Origin: Streptomyces caelestis
Lineage (GTDB): Bacteria; Actinomycetota; Actinomycetes; Streptomycetales; Streptomycetaceae
Assembly (NCBI RefSeq): GCF_014205255.1
Contig: NZ_JACHNE010000001.1
Location: forward strand, 8,370,001 to 8,434,000
Length of the DNA stretch: 64,000 nucleotides
Direction: 5' to 3'
Below are positions 42,697 through 50,320 of the stretch, in pieces. Numbering within the stretch: position 1 is the stretch's first letter; each line of letters starts with the position of its first letter. The notes below the pieces were generated by a model. That model searched no databases and was not told where the DNA came from. It worked only from the letters and a program-made list of their open reading frames with translations. The translations under genes and the position numbers were made by a program.

Positions 42697-43050
42697 TCAC
42701 GGGCCCCGGCGAGCACTCCCTCCGCCATGCCGAGAGGATGTATCCCTGAAGGGAGACGCCCGACCGGCGACACCAGGGCAGTCAGTCAGGGGCGACAGAA
42801 CGTGCTCCTCCGCGGCCCGCGAGCTCAGCACGTCGTCGGCGGCGGTCGGTACGGCGTCGAACTCCGCGCGTCCGCCGGCCGCGAGCCGTTGCCCGAAAGG
42901 GTCGGCGTCGCCGTCGATCACCACACCCGGAAGGGCGGGATCGACCACGACGGCGACCGGTTCGCCGGTGTCGGCCCGCACCGCCCGCACGGCGAGACGG
43001 TCGGCGACCCGGCTGAGCGCTACGCCGACAGGGGCACGGTTCGGGGGCAC
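42697..43050 (-). CDS. Hypothetical small protein, uncertain
   Basis: A 117-codon frame whose third positions are strongly GC-rich in this frame and not in the opposite one, which argues for coding on the minus strand. It contains GVALSRVADRLAVRAVRADT, then GEPVAVVVDPALPGVVIDGD and a low-complexity tail. No family is recognised and the start is uncertain. It is divergent from the Rv1733c-like gene with 42 bases between. Confidence 0.42.
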   Translation of the reverse strand: MPPNRAPVGVALSRVADRLAVRAVRADTGEPVAVVVDPALPGVVIDGDADPFGQRLAAGGRAEFDAVPTAADDVLSSRAAEEHVLSPLTDCPGVAGRASPFRDTSSRHGGGSARRGP

Positions 43051-43092
43051 ACTGGAAGGGTGCTGCCGGTGCTCACGAGGGGGTGTCGGGCG

Positions 43093-43674
43093 ATGGCAAT
43101 GTCAGAGCGTGTGACCCTGCGGTGGTGGCGATGGCGGCGCAACGCGCTCAAGCGGCGTATCGACGTCGTCGAAGCCTGGGTCGTGCTCGCCGGCTGGGTG
43201 TTCGCCCTGCTCGGTGGTCTGGGCGCCGGCCTGATGGCGGCGGACGCGGTCGAGCGGGCCGTCGAACGGCAGCGGACCGAGACCCGTCGGGTCCCGGCGG
43301 TCGCCGTCGAGGACGCGCCGGGCCCGTCACCGGCCCGCGCGGCGAGCGATCACCGGGTGTGGGCCAAGGTGCGGTGGACCGCGCCGGACGGCTCCACGCA
43401 CACGGACGAGGCGCGGGTGCCACCCAGGACTCCCGCCGGGAACACGATCCCCGTCTGGGTGAACAGGAACGGTGACATCACGGCCCCACCGGTGTCCGCG
43501 GGCGAGGCCTGGCTGCACACGACCCTGGGCGGCGGGCTCGCGGGAGCCCTCGCGGGCGGGGTGGTACTGGGCGCCACCTGGCTGACACGGCTGTCCCTGG
43601 ATCGCCGGCGCATGGCCCAGTGGGACGCGGAGTGGGAGCGGATCGATACACGACGGGGCTGGAAGACGAGCTGA
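43093..43674 (+). CDS. Rv1733c-like two-helix membrane protein, copy 2
   Basis: A 193-residue paralogue of the protein encoded at 19313-19897. It has the same layout: Trp/Arg-rich start (LRWWRWRRNALKRRIDVVEA), a first helix near 35-56, a central extracytoplasmic domain with HRVWAKVRWTAPDGSTHTDE and NTIPVWVNRNGDITAPP, a second helix near 140-165 and a basic, Trp-containing tail (MAQWDAEWERID). Shared motifs include DVVEAW, VRWT and W(V/F)(N/D). GAGGGGG precedes the ATG. Function is unknown. Confidence 0.82.
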   Translation: MAMSERVTLRWWRWRRNALKRRIDVVEAWVVLAGWVFALLGGLGAGLMAADAVERAVERQRTETRRVPAVAVEDAPGPSPARAASDHRVWAKVRWTAPDGSTHTDEARVPPRTPAGNTIPVWVNRNGDITAPPVSAGEAWLHTTLGGGLAGALAGGVVLGATWLTRLSLDRRRMAQWDAEWERIDTRRGWKTS

Positions 43675-43689
43675 CCACCTCCCCCGGCC

Positions 43690-44060
43690 GGCCTTCGCAT
43701 GGGGGCAGGGGAGTGCGGCCGCGCCCCGCTGGCCGGGGCTTTCGTGCACCGGGCTGCGCATGGTGGGCAGGGGGGTGTGCGGCGTGTGCCGCTGCCTGGG
43801 GGCTTTCGTACGCCGGGCTGCGCATGGTGGGCAGGGGGTGTGCGGCGGTGTGCCGCCGGCGGTGGGGTTTCCGTGGGCCGGGCTTCCGCGTGCCGGGCAG
43901 TGCCGGCGCCGCCGGCCGGGTCTGCCCGGTGCCGGGCTGGGGTACGGCGGGCAGGGGAGCGCGGCGGGTGAGCCGCTGGTCCGGGGCATTCGCATGCCGG
44001 TTCGCGCAGGGAGAGCAGGGTTTGTGCGGTGCCGCGGCGGTGGGACTGCCGCGTGCCGCC
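43690..44060. repeat. Decaying 61-64-base repeats in a gene-free stretch
   Basis: The 430 bases between the Rv1733c-like and antiporter genes hold no gene but contain related blocks around GCATGGTGGGCAGGGGGTGT at 43697, 43758 and 43822, with CTTTCGTRCRCCGGGCTGCG before two of them; later parts are more diverged. The region is strand-biased (G-rich on the plus strand) and stays open in several frames, which creates false long frames. Confidence 0.6.
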
Positions 44061-44105
44061 GGAGGAGCACCGGCCGGTGATGCCGTACCGGCTGTGGTCG
44101 GTCCG

Positions 44106-45359
44106 TCAGGTGCGGCCGACGGTGTCCTGGTCGTCGACGGTCTCGTGGGTGCTTGGCGGAACAGGTGCCGTCGCGCCCCGGGACGTGGTGCTTCTCCGGC
44201 GCAGTCGCCCGGTCAGGGCGGTGGCCACGGGCTCGGTATAGCGGGCGGTCAGGGGGCCGAGAAGGACCAGGATGAGCACGTACGCCGTGGCCAGGGGGCC
44301 GAGGGAGGGTTCGATGCCGGCCGTGACGGCGAGGCCGGCGATGACGATGGAGAACTCGCCGCGGGCCACGAGCGTGCCGCCGGCGCGCCAGCGGCCCTTG
44401 GGTCCGATCCCGGCGCGGCGCGCGGCCCAGTAGCCGGTGGCGATCTTCGTCGCAGTGGTGACGGCCGCCAGGGCGAGGGCCGGCAGCAGCACGGGCGGGA
44501 TGCTGGCGGGGTCGGTGTGCAGGCCGAAGAAGACGAAGAACACCGCGGCGAACAGGTCCCGCAGCGGCGCGAGCAGGCTCGTCGCGCCCTCGGCGACCTC
44601 GCCGGACAGCGCGATGCCCACCAGGAAGGCACCCACGGCCGCGGACACCTGGAGCTGCTGCGCGAGCCCGGCGACCACCAGGGTCACGCCGAGCACCACC
44701 AGCAGCAGCTTCTCGGGGTCGTCGCTGGAGACGAAGCGAGAGACATGGCGGCCGTAGCGCACCGCGAGGACGAGTACGAGTGTGGCCACGCCCAGGGCGA
44801 TGGCCAGCGTGACGGCGCCCGCGGCCAAGCCCACCCCGGCCAGCAGGGCGGTGACGATCGGCAGGTAGACCGCCATGGAGAGGTCCTCGAGGACCAGGAT
44901 GCTCAGGATGGCCGGCGTCTCCCGGTTGCCGAGCCGCCCCAGCTCGCCCAGGACCTTGGCGATGACGCCGGAGGAGGAGACCCAGGTGACACCGGCCAGC
45001 ACGACGGCGGCGACCGGACCCCAGCCGAGCAGCAGGGCGAGCACCGCACCGGGCAGGGCGTTGAGGGCGGCGTCGACGACGCCGGCCGGGTAGTGGGTCT
45101 TGAGGTTGGAGACGAGGTCGGTGGCCGTGTACTCCAGGCCCAGCATGAGCAGCAGCAGGATGACGCCGATCTCGGCGCCGATGGCGACGAAGTCCTCGCT
45201 GGCGACCAGCGGCAGCAGCCCGCCCTCGCCGAAGGCGAGCCCGGCCAGCAGGTAGAGCGGGATCGGCGAGAAGCTGAAGCGCCCGGCGAGGCGGCCGAGC
45301 AGCCCGAGCCCGAGGATGAGGCAGCCGAACTCGATCAGGAAGACCGCGGAGGAGTGCAT
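44106..45359 (-). CDS. CPA2-family K+/H+ antiporter, KhtU-like
   Basis: A 417-residue membrane protein with about twelve helices, of the KefB/KhtU cation:proton antiporter-2 family. Visible are the early FSFSPIPLYLLAGLAFGEGG, GAEIGVILLLLMLGLEY, the helix with TWVSSSGVIAKVLGEL and the unwound region, FVFFGLHTDPASIPPV and GTLVARGEFSIVIAGLA. The C-terminal NAD-binding domain of Kef is missing and the preceding gene encodes a separate TrkA-C subunit six bases away, as in KhtTU of Bacillus. It would expel K+ or other cations under alkaline or osmotic stress. Confidence 0.9.
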   Translation of the reverse strand: MHSSAVFLIEFGCLILGLGLLGRLAGRFSFSPIPLYLLAGLAFGEGGLLPLVASEDFVAIGAEIGVILLLLMLGLEYTATDLVSNLKTHYPAGVVDAALNALPGAVLALLLGWGPVAAVVLAGVTWVSSSGVIAKVLGELGRLGNRETPAILSILVLEDLSMAVYLPIVTALLAGVGLAAGAVTLAIALGVATLVLVLAVRYGRHVSRFVSSDDPEKLLLVVLGVTLVVAGLAQQLQVSAAVGAFLVGIALSGEVAEGATSLLAPLRDLFAAVFFVFFGLHTDPASIPPVLLPALALAAVTTATKIATGYWAARRAGIGPKGRWRAGGTLVARGEFSIVIAGLAVTAGIEPSLGPLATAYVLILVLLGPLTARYTEPVATALTGRLRRRSTTSRGATAPVPPSTHETVDDQDTVGRT

Positions 45360-45365
45360 GACGGG

Positions 45366-45851
45366 TCACTCCCGCCCGAGTATCACGGCGGCCGCCTCCA
45401 CGCCCTCGCGGGTCCCGATGACGATGAGCGTGTCACCGCCGGCGAGCCGGAAGTCCGGCGCGGGGGAGGGTATCGCCTCGGCCCGGCGCAGCACCGCCAC
45501 GATGGACGCGCCGGTGTCGGTGCGGATCCGGGACTCGCCCAGCAGCCGGCCGTTCCAGTGCGAGGAGCCGGACAGTTCGATCCGCTCGGCGACGAGCCCC
45601 AGGTCGGTCGTGGACAGCAGGTTCGGCGTGTGGTGCGCGGGCATCAGCGCGTCGATGAGCGTCGCGGCCTCCTCCGCCGTCAGACGCACCGACAGGTCGC
45701 AGGCGTCCGGGTCGTCCCTGCGGTAGGCGCTGATGGTCCGGTGTCCGTCGCGGTGGGCGACGACGGACAGCCGGTGGCTGTCCCGGGCCGTCAGGTCGTA
45801 GCGGACACCGATGCCCGGCAACGGCGTACTGCTGAGGCGCGGCGCGCTCAT
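45366..45851 (-). CDS. RCK_C (TrkA-C) regulatory subunit, KhtT-like
   Basis: A 161-residue soluble protein whose C-terminal 75 residues are a TrkA-C domain (SRIRTDTGASIVAVLRRAEA, PDFRLAGGDTLIVIGTREGV); the N-terminal part reads GVRYDLTARDSHRLSVVAHR, as in KhtT-like subunits. It probably gates the antiporter encoded immediately downstream in response to a nucleotide or pH. GGAAGGGGG precedes the ATG. The pair forms one operon. Confidence 0.9.
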   Translation of the reverse strand: MSAPRLSSTPLPGIGVRYDLTARDSHRLSVVAHRDGHRTISAYRRDDPDACDLSVRLTAEEAATLIDALMPAHHTPNLLSTTDLGLVAERIELSGSSHWNGRLLGESRIRTDTGASIVAVLRRAEAIPSPAPDFRLAGGDTLIVIGTREGVEAAAVILGRE

Positions 45852-45982
45852 GTCTGTCCCCCTTCCGTCGGCGTGTGTGCTCCTGAGAATCGCCTGCGGG
45901 GGCCGCGCCCGGACGAGCGCCCAGATCCGGCCTGTGAGGTCATCCTAGGCGGCCGGGCGGGACCGCACCCGTCCTGCTTGCG

Positions 45983-46441
45983 CTATCTGGAGGGCTGCGG
46001 GACAGGGGTTGACGACGGGAAGGGAGTGGCCGCGGGCAGCCTCGCCGTCGCCCCCTCCACCTGCCGTACGGTGCCTGCCCCCGGCCGGGTGCCCGTGCTC
46101 ACGCCGGTGGACAGGTGGGACCAGGCTCCCAGCGCCAGAGCCACGGCGGCGGCGGTGGCGACGACCCGTCCCACGCGCCGGACCTTGGCACGGCGGTCCA
46201 GGTCGCGCCAGGCCACGCGGACCCACAGGTCCTCCGGCTGCCACAGGTCACCGACGGCGTACGGGGGTTGGAGCTGCCGTCCCGCCGCCCGTTCCCTCGC
46301 GGAAGGCTCCCTGGGAGCGGAGGCGCGTATGGCCTGCTCGCTGTCCGTGAGGAACCTCAGCCACACGTCGTCCGGGATCGGGGGAGTGCCGTCCGGCTCG
46401 TCGGGCGTTCCCCGTCCGCCGCCCGGTCGTTCGGTGGTCAC
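45983..46441 (-). CDS. Single-helix membrane protein of unknown function
   Basis: A 152-residue protein with a Pro/Gly-rich start, a soluble segment (DDVWLRFLTDSEQAIRASAP, PYAVGDLWQPEDLWVRVAWR), one membrane helix near 88-108 (VGRVVATAAAVALALGAW) and an extracytoplasmic Thr/Pro-rich tail. The arrangement of a cytoplasmic acidic region with tryptophans plus one helix recalls small anti-sigma-like or scaffold proteins, but no zinc motif is present. GTG 46441 follows GGAGAGGAG. Confidence 0.68.
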   Translation of the reverse strand: MTTERPGGGRGTPDEPDGTPPIPDDVWLRFLTDSEQAIRASAPREPSARERAAGRQLQPPYAVGDLWQPEDLWVRVAWRDLDRRAKVRRVGRVVATAAAVALALGAWSHLSTGVSTGTRPGAGTVRQVEGATARLPAATPFPSSTPVPQPSR

Positions 46442-46631
46442 GTCCCGTCATCTCCTCTCCGACCATCGGCCTGATCGCTGCGCAACGCAAGATCAGTATG
46501 CCGCCCGGTACGCGAGGTCGCTCCTTCACGGGTGCCGATGCACCGCGTGCGAGACCGACTTGGTACCGCCGCGTGCGGTGAGGCCGCCGTCGGCCGGGCC
46601 AGGATCGTGATGACCCGGGAGCACCGTGGTG

Positions 46632-48305
46632 TCAGGCGACGGCGGGTGCCTCCGGCAGGACGTGGTCGCCGACCTTGTCGGTGCTCAGGCACAGCGAGCA
46701 GACGACGGCGTCGTGCGTCCGGCAGGCGGCCACGTCCGGCCTCTCGAACGTCTGCCGGCACACGTGGCACTCGTAGGTGACGGCACTGGGGTTGCCGTCC
46801 TCGTCCAGGAGCGGCTCGGCGATGCCGTCGTCGGTGCGGCGCAGGTAGTACCTGCCCTTGGTGACCACGGCCATCAGCGGGGTGAGGACGAACGCGATGA
46901 CGGCGGCGGCGACGGGGGAGTACGGCTGGAGGGCGTCGCCCAGCGTGTGGAAGTACATGGCGATGGACAGCCCGGAGGCGGCGACGAAGGCGACGACCCC
47001 GACCGGGTTGACGGCGTAGAGCATGCCGCGGCGGAACTCGGGTGCGTGCGGGGACAGCTTCAGCACGTACTTGTTGATGCCGATGTCGGTGGCCACGGTG
47101 ACCACCCAGGCGATCGCGCAGTTCGAGTAGAAGCCCAGGGTGCCGTTGAGGAAGCTGAACATGTCGGCCTCCATCAGGGCGAGCGCGAAGCCCAGGTTGA
47201 CCAGGACGAAGACCAGCCGGCCCGGGTAGCGCCTCGTGACGCGGGTGAAGGAGTTGGTCCAGGCGAGGGAGCCGGAGTACGCGTTCGTCACGTTGATCTT
47301 GATCTGGCTGATCACGACCAGGGCCACGGCCAGCGGGAGGACGAGCCAGGACGGCATCATCGCGTCGAAGGCGTGCTTGAACTGCTGGATCGGCTCGGGT
47401 GCGGCGGCGGGACCGACCTCGGCGATGATGTAGACCGCGAGGAACACGCCGATGGCCTGCTTCAGCGCGCCCAGCACCACCCAGCCCGGCCCGGCCATCA
47501 CCACGGCCGTCCACCAACTCCGCTTGTTCGCCTCGGTCTTGGGCGGCATGAAGCGCAGGTAGTCGATCTGCTCGCCGATCTGCGCGATCAGCGACAGACA
47601 CACGCCCGCGCCCAGCAGCACGGAGGCGGTGTTGACGCCGCCGTCCCCGTCGGTGCCCGCGTAGGCGAGGAAGCGGTCGACGGTCCCCGGGTCGGTGGCG
47701 ACCAGGTACACCAGCGGGCCGACCATCAGCAGCAGCCAGATCGGCGTGGTCCACACCTGGAGCTTGCTCAGCGCGGTCATGCCGTAGATGACCAGCGGGA
47801 TCACCATGACCGTGGACACCAAGTACCCCAGCCACAGCGGCAGTCCGAGGCCCAGCTTCAGGCCCTGAGCCATGATCGAGCCTTCGAGGGCGAAGAAGAT
47901 GAAGGTGAAGCTGGCGAAGATGACGCTGGTGAGGACCGAGCCGAAGTAGCCGAAGCCCGAGCCGCGCGTGATCAGGTCCAGGTCGATGTTGTAGCGGGCC
48001 CCGTAGTAGGCCAGTGGGAAGCCGGTCACGAAGATGACGACGGCGGCGACGGCGATCGCCAGCAGCGCGTTGCCGGTCCCGTGGGCCAGACCGATGCCGG
48101 CTCCGATGGAGAAGTCGGCCATGTAGGCGATGCCGCCCAGCGCGGTTGTCGCCACCACCATCGGGGTCCAGCGCCGGTAACTGCGCGGCGCGAAGCGGAG
48201 CGTGTAGTCCTCGAGGGTCTCCTTGACGGCCTGGTCGGCGCCCGGCGCTGCCTTCTGCGCGGGTTCCGGCTCGGCGACCTCGGCCAGTCGTGGCTCGGCA
48301 CTCAT
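46632..48305 (-). CDS. NCS1-family (purine/cytosine permease-like) transporter with a zinc-ribbon-like C-terminal domain
   Basis: A 557-residue protein. Residues 35-490 have the twelve-helix NCS1 architecture (TTALGGIAYMADFSIGAGIG at helix 1, TRGSGFGYFGSVLTS, QIGEQIDYLRFMPPK, ISQIKINVTNAYSGSLAWTN). The tail from about 500 is soluble: a short hinge, then YECHVCRQTFERPDVAACRT through to DAVVCSLCLSTDKV, with C513, C516, C528, H531, C536 and C539 spaced CxxC-x11-CxxH-x4-CxxC. This looks like a metal-binding ribbon or half cross-brace, uncommon on a nucleobase transporter. The substrate is a nucleobase, allantoin, hydantoin or vitamin. AAGGAGG precedes the ATG. Confidence 0.88.
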   Translation of the reverse strand: MSAEPRLAEVAEPEPAQKAAPGADQAVKETLEDYTLRFAPRSYRRWTPMVVATTALGGIAYMADFSIGAGIGLAHGTGNALLAIAVAAVVIFVTGFPLAYYGARYNIDLDLITRGSGFGYFGSVLTSVIFASFTFIFFALEGSIMAQGLKLGLGLPLWLGYLVSTVMVIPLVIYGMTALSKLQVWTTPIWLLLMVGPLVYLVATDPGTVDRFLAYAGTDGDGGVNTASVLLGAGVCLSLIAQIGEQIDYLRFMPPKTEANKRSWWTAVVMAGPGWVVLGALKQAIGVFLAVYIIAEVGPAAAPEPIQQFKHAFDAMMPSWLVLPLAVALVVISQIKINVTNAYSGSLAWTNSFTRVTRRYPGRLVFVLVNLGFALALMEADMFSFLNGTLGFYSNCAIAWVVTVATDIGINKYVLKLSPHAPEFRRGMLYAVNPVGVVAFVAASGLSIAMYFHTLGDALQPYSPVAAAVIAFVLTPLMAVVTKGRYYLRRTDDGIAEPLLDEDGNPSAVTYECHVCRQTFERPDVAACRTHDAVVCSLCLSTDKVGDHVLPEAPAVA

Positions 48306-48446
48306 GCCACGCCTCCTTGCTGCGGGTTGGGGACTGACAAGGCAGGCACGCTAGGCAGCGGTCGTTACCCCTAAATACTTCCTGGGTGAAGGGAATGTTT
48401 CGGAGGCGCCTCACCAGGGCCGGAGGCTGTTCCACGACACCGCGAA

Positions 48447-48475
48447 AAGGGCCCGTGCACAAGGCACGGGCCCTT
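48447..48475. terminator. Strong hairpin with U tract on the minus strand
   Basis: AAGGGCCCGTGC pairs with GCACGGGCCCTT around five bases; on the minus strand a short T run (TTTTCGCG) follows. It lies 19 bases past the stop of the DUF8129 gene, so it terminates that transcript before the NCS1 promoter. Confidence 0.85.
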
Positions 48476-48493
48476 CTGTCCGGCGCGTGACGC

Positions 48494-48844
48494 CTACGTG
48501 CGGTCACCCTTCGGCTTGCCCCGCTGGTCGGGCGTGCCGTGCGGCGGCGGGCTGAACGGCTGCGGGGACGTGGCGGGCGACACCGGAGAGCCTCCGTGTC
48601 CCTCGCCCGTCTCGGGACGCAGGGCGCCCGGATCGCCGGACGTCGGCTCCGCGCCCTCGCGCAACTGCTCGAGACGGGATCCCAGCAGCTCGGTCACCGG
48701 CAGCCGGTCGGCGTGCGACCGCTCGTACGCCAGCAGTTCCTCCACCTCGTCCGCGGACAGCGACCGCACCCGGCTCTCCAGGCCGCCGATCGGCAGATGG
48801 TCGTAGTCCGGCAGCGGCAGCGTGTTGCGGGCGGGATCGGCCAT
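48494..48844 (-). CDS. DUF8129-type small protein
   Basis: A 116-residue soluble protein. The first 70 residues hold LPDYDHLPIGGLESRVRSLS followed by ADEVEELLAYERSHADRLPV, a helical segment found at the ends of several actinobacterial stress proteins (DUF8129, recalled). The rest is Pro/Gly/Ser-rich. Function is unknown. ATG 48844 gives the natural N terminus MADPARNTLPLP. Terminated by the hairpin that follows. Confidence 0.72.
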   Translation of the reverse strand: MADPARNTLPLPDYDHLPIGGLESRVRSLSADEVEELLAYERSHADRLPVTELLGSRLEQLREGAEPTSGDPGALRPETGEGHGGSPVSPATSPQPFSPPPHGTPDQRGKPKGDRT

Positions 48845-48861
48845 GGTTCTCACTTCCCTGT

Positions 48862-48895
48862 GTACGGCGTGTACGACGTGTTCACGTACGACGTG
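48862..48895. promoter_or_regulatory. Three copies of GTACGRCGTG upstream of the DUF8129 gene
   Basis: GTACGGCGTG at 48862, GTACGACGTG at 48871 and again at 48886. Between the last two, ACGTG-TT-CACGT forms an inverted repeat at 48876-48887. The cluster sits 18-50 bases before the DUF8129 start and may be an operator or activator site. Confidence 0.45.
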
Positions 48896-48929
48896 GGCCT
48901 ACGGAGCGGAGTGCCGCGAGGAGCGGGGA

Positions 48930-49289
48930 TCAGCGGCCGCCCGGGCCACCGCTGCCGAACGAGCCGCTGCTGCCCTCGTTCCAGCGGGGACGCTCCTGGG
49001 TCGGGCTCCTCCGGTCGCTCTGGTTGCCGTGCGACTTCAGCTCGTGCGGCGTCAGGCGACCCTGGCCGCGGGGCACCTCGTCGGGCTCCCGCTGCTCCCT
49101 CGTCTCCCGGACGGGACCCCCGTCCGGCACCCTGGGCTGCTCCTCGGGCCGCGGCGGGCGCCGGCGCTTGTGCCGGACGCCCAGGATGAAGGCACCCAGC
49201 AGCAGGGCCACGACCGCCAGACCCGTCACGACGAACCCGAAGCCGGGGGCGTCGCCGCCCGCGGCCATCTCCATCCATGCGGTAGTCAT
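48930..49289 (-). CDS. DUF6479 single-pass membrane protein
   Basis: A 119-residue protein with a short extracytoplasmic N terminus, one helix at about 18-38 (FGFVVTGLAVVALLLGAFIL), a basic GVRHKRRRPPRPEEQPRVPD stretch and a hydrophilic tail containing DEVPRGQGRLTPHELKSHGN, the part most typical of DUF6479 proteins of Streptomyces. Function unknown. It is downstream of the ChaB-type gene (37-base gap) on the same strand. Confidence 0.78.
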   Translation of the reverse strand: MTTAWMEMAAGGDAPGFGFVVTGLAVVALLLGAFILGVRHKRRRPPRPEEQPRVPDGGPVRETREQREPDEVPRGQGRLTPHELKSHGNQSDRRSPTQERPRWNEGSSGSFGSGGPGGR

Positions 49290-49326
49290 GGCTCGCGAGT
49301 ACCCCTGGTCCTCTCCATGAACCTGG

Positions 49327-49731
49327 TCACCCCGACCGTGCGGCCCGGGTCCTCGACCGGTTCTCCTTGCGGACGGCGTCCAGCAGCTCCGTCTTCGACA
49401 TCCGCGACCGGCCCTCGACGCCCAGCCGCTTCGCCAGGTCGTACAGGTGCTCCTTCGAGGCCCGCTCGTCGACGCCCTCGCCGCTGCGGCCGCCCTGCTG
49501 CCGGGGCCGGGCCGACCGCGGGTCGGAGGGGCCCTTGCGGCCGCCTTCCTTGCGCTCCCAGTGGTCGCCGACCTTCTCGTGGGTGTGCTTCAGCGCCCCG
49601 AAGGCCACGCGGTGTGCCCGCTCGCCCTCGCCGTACTGCTCCACGGCCGAGTCGTGCGCCTTGATCCAGGTGCGCTGTGCCTCCTCGGAGGAGCGCTCCA
49701 GGGTCGACGGAAGTTCCTCTCGCCCGGGCAT
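49327..49731 (-). CDS. ChaB-domain protein with a Rho-N/SAP-like C terminus
   Basis: A 134-residue protein. Residues 1-60 are a ChaB domain (REELPSTLERSSEEAQRTWI, HDSAVEQYGEGERAHRVAFG), residues 75-95 are a basic linker and residues 90-130 contain KEHLYDLAKRLGVEGRSRMS followed by KTELLDAVRKE, a helix-extended-loop-helix like Rho-N or SAP nucleic-acid-binding domains. ChaB regulates a cation antiporter in E. coli; the combination here more likely binds DNA or RNA. GGAGG precedes the ATG. Confidence 0.85.
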   Translation of the reverse strand: MPGREELPSTLERSSEEAQRTWIKAHDSAVEQYGEGERAHRVAFGALKHTHEKVGDHWERKEGGRKGPSDPRSARPRQQGGRSGEGVDERASKEHLYDLAKRLGVEGRSRMSKTELLDAVRKENRSRTRAARSG

Positions 49732-49856
49732 GTGACTCACCTCCGTGCGTCGTCGTTCCCGGGCCTGCCGGGTGCCCGGCCGACGGGGCCGGAAAACCGT
49801 GCGGAACCCTTGGCGGCACCGGGTTTGACCGGCATCGGCGGGGCTACCCGCGCGGT

Positions 49857-50225
49857 GTGACGACATCCCAGCAGGAGCTGTTCCGGTTCCTGGAGGACCG
49901 CTTCGCATGTGCCCAGGCGTGCACCGAGTGCGCCCGGGCGTGCGCGTTGCGCGCGAGCCTCGTGGATCCCGACGGCACCGAGAACCAGGAACTCGTACGA
50001 CGCAAGGGCATCATGTGCGCGGAGGTCTGTGACGCGACCTGCCGTGTGCTGTCCGAACAGAACCAGGTGGACGAGTCCAGCATCCGCGCCCAGGTGGAGT
50101 GGTGCCGGACCGTGTGCCTGGAGGCCGCGCACGTCTTCGACCGGCAGCCGGGGGCGGAGGACTCGGCGGCGGCGTGCCGTGCGTGCGCACGGGCGTGCAC
50201 GGACTTCCTCGCCACGCTGAACTGA
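49857..50225 (+). CDS. Cys-rich four-helix-bundle copper-storage-like protein (DUF326)
   Basis: A 122-residue protein with twelve Cys in repeated CxxxC patterns: CAQACTECARAC near 18-29, MCAEVCDATC, EWCRTVC and ACRACARAC. This is the pattern of DUF326/Csp-type four-helix bundles that bind many Cu(I) ions along the core. No signal peptide, so a cytoplasmic Csp3-like copper store is likely. GTG 49857 gives the natural start VTTSQQELFRFLED. It is divergent from the ChaB-type gene. Confidence 0.85.
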   Translation: MTTSQQELFRFLEDRFACAQACTECARACALRASLVDPDGTENQELVRRKGIMCAEVCDATCRVLSEQNQVDESSIRAQVEWCRTVCLEAAHVFDRQPGAEDSAAACRACARACTDFLATLN

Positions 50226-50263
50226 GGAGGGCTTTTCCCCGTTCACTCGCCATTCCCAATTTC

Positions 50264-50277
50264 TGCAACACGTTCTA
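50264..50277. promoter_or_regulatory. KstR-like operator TGCAACACGTTCTA
   Basis: Fits tnnAACnnGTTnnA, the binding motif of the TetR regulator KstR that controls steroid and cholesterol catabolism in actinobacteria (motif recalled). It lies 44 bases before the acyl-CoA dehydrogenase start, in a locally AT-rich promoter region. Confidence 0.55.
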
Positions 50278-50320
50278 CCGTGTGCGCCGACAGGACCGGC
50301 CTTGGGAGCCTGGAGGCGCC

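Noticed and set aside
42727..43092. N-terminal extension of the second Rv1733c-like gene to position 42727
   Set aside because: The extension is His/Gly/Arg-rich, absent from the paralogue, and opposes a minus-strand frame with better codon bias.
43620..46610. A 996-codon plus-strand frame
   Set aside because: It is antisense to the antiporter, its regulatory subunit and a membrane protein gene; such mirror frames are common in GC-rich DNA.
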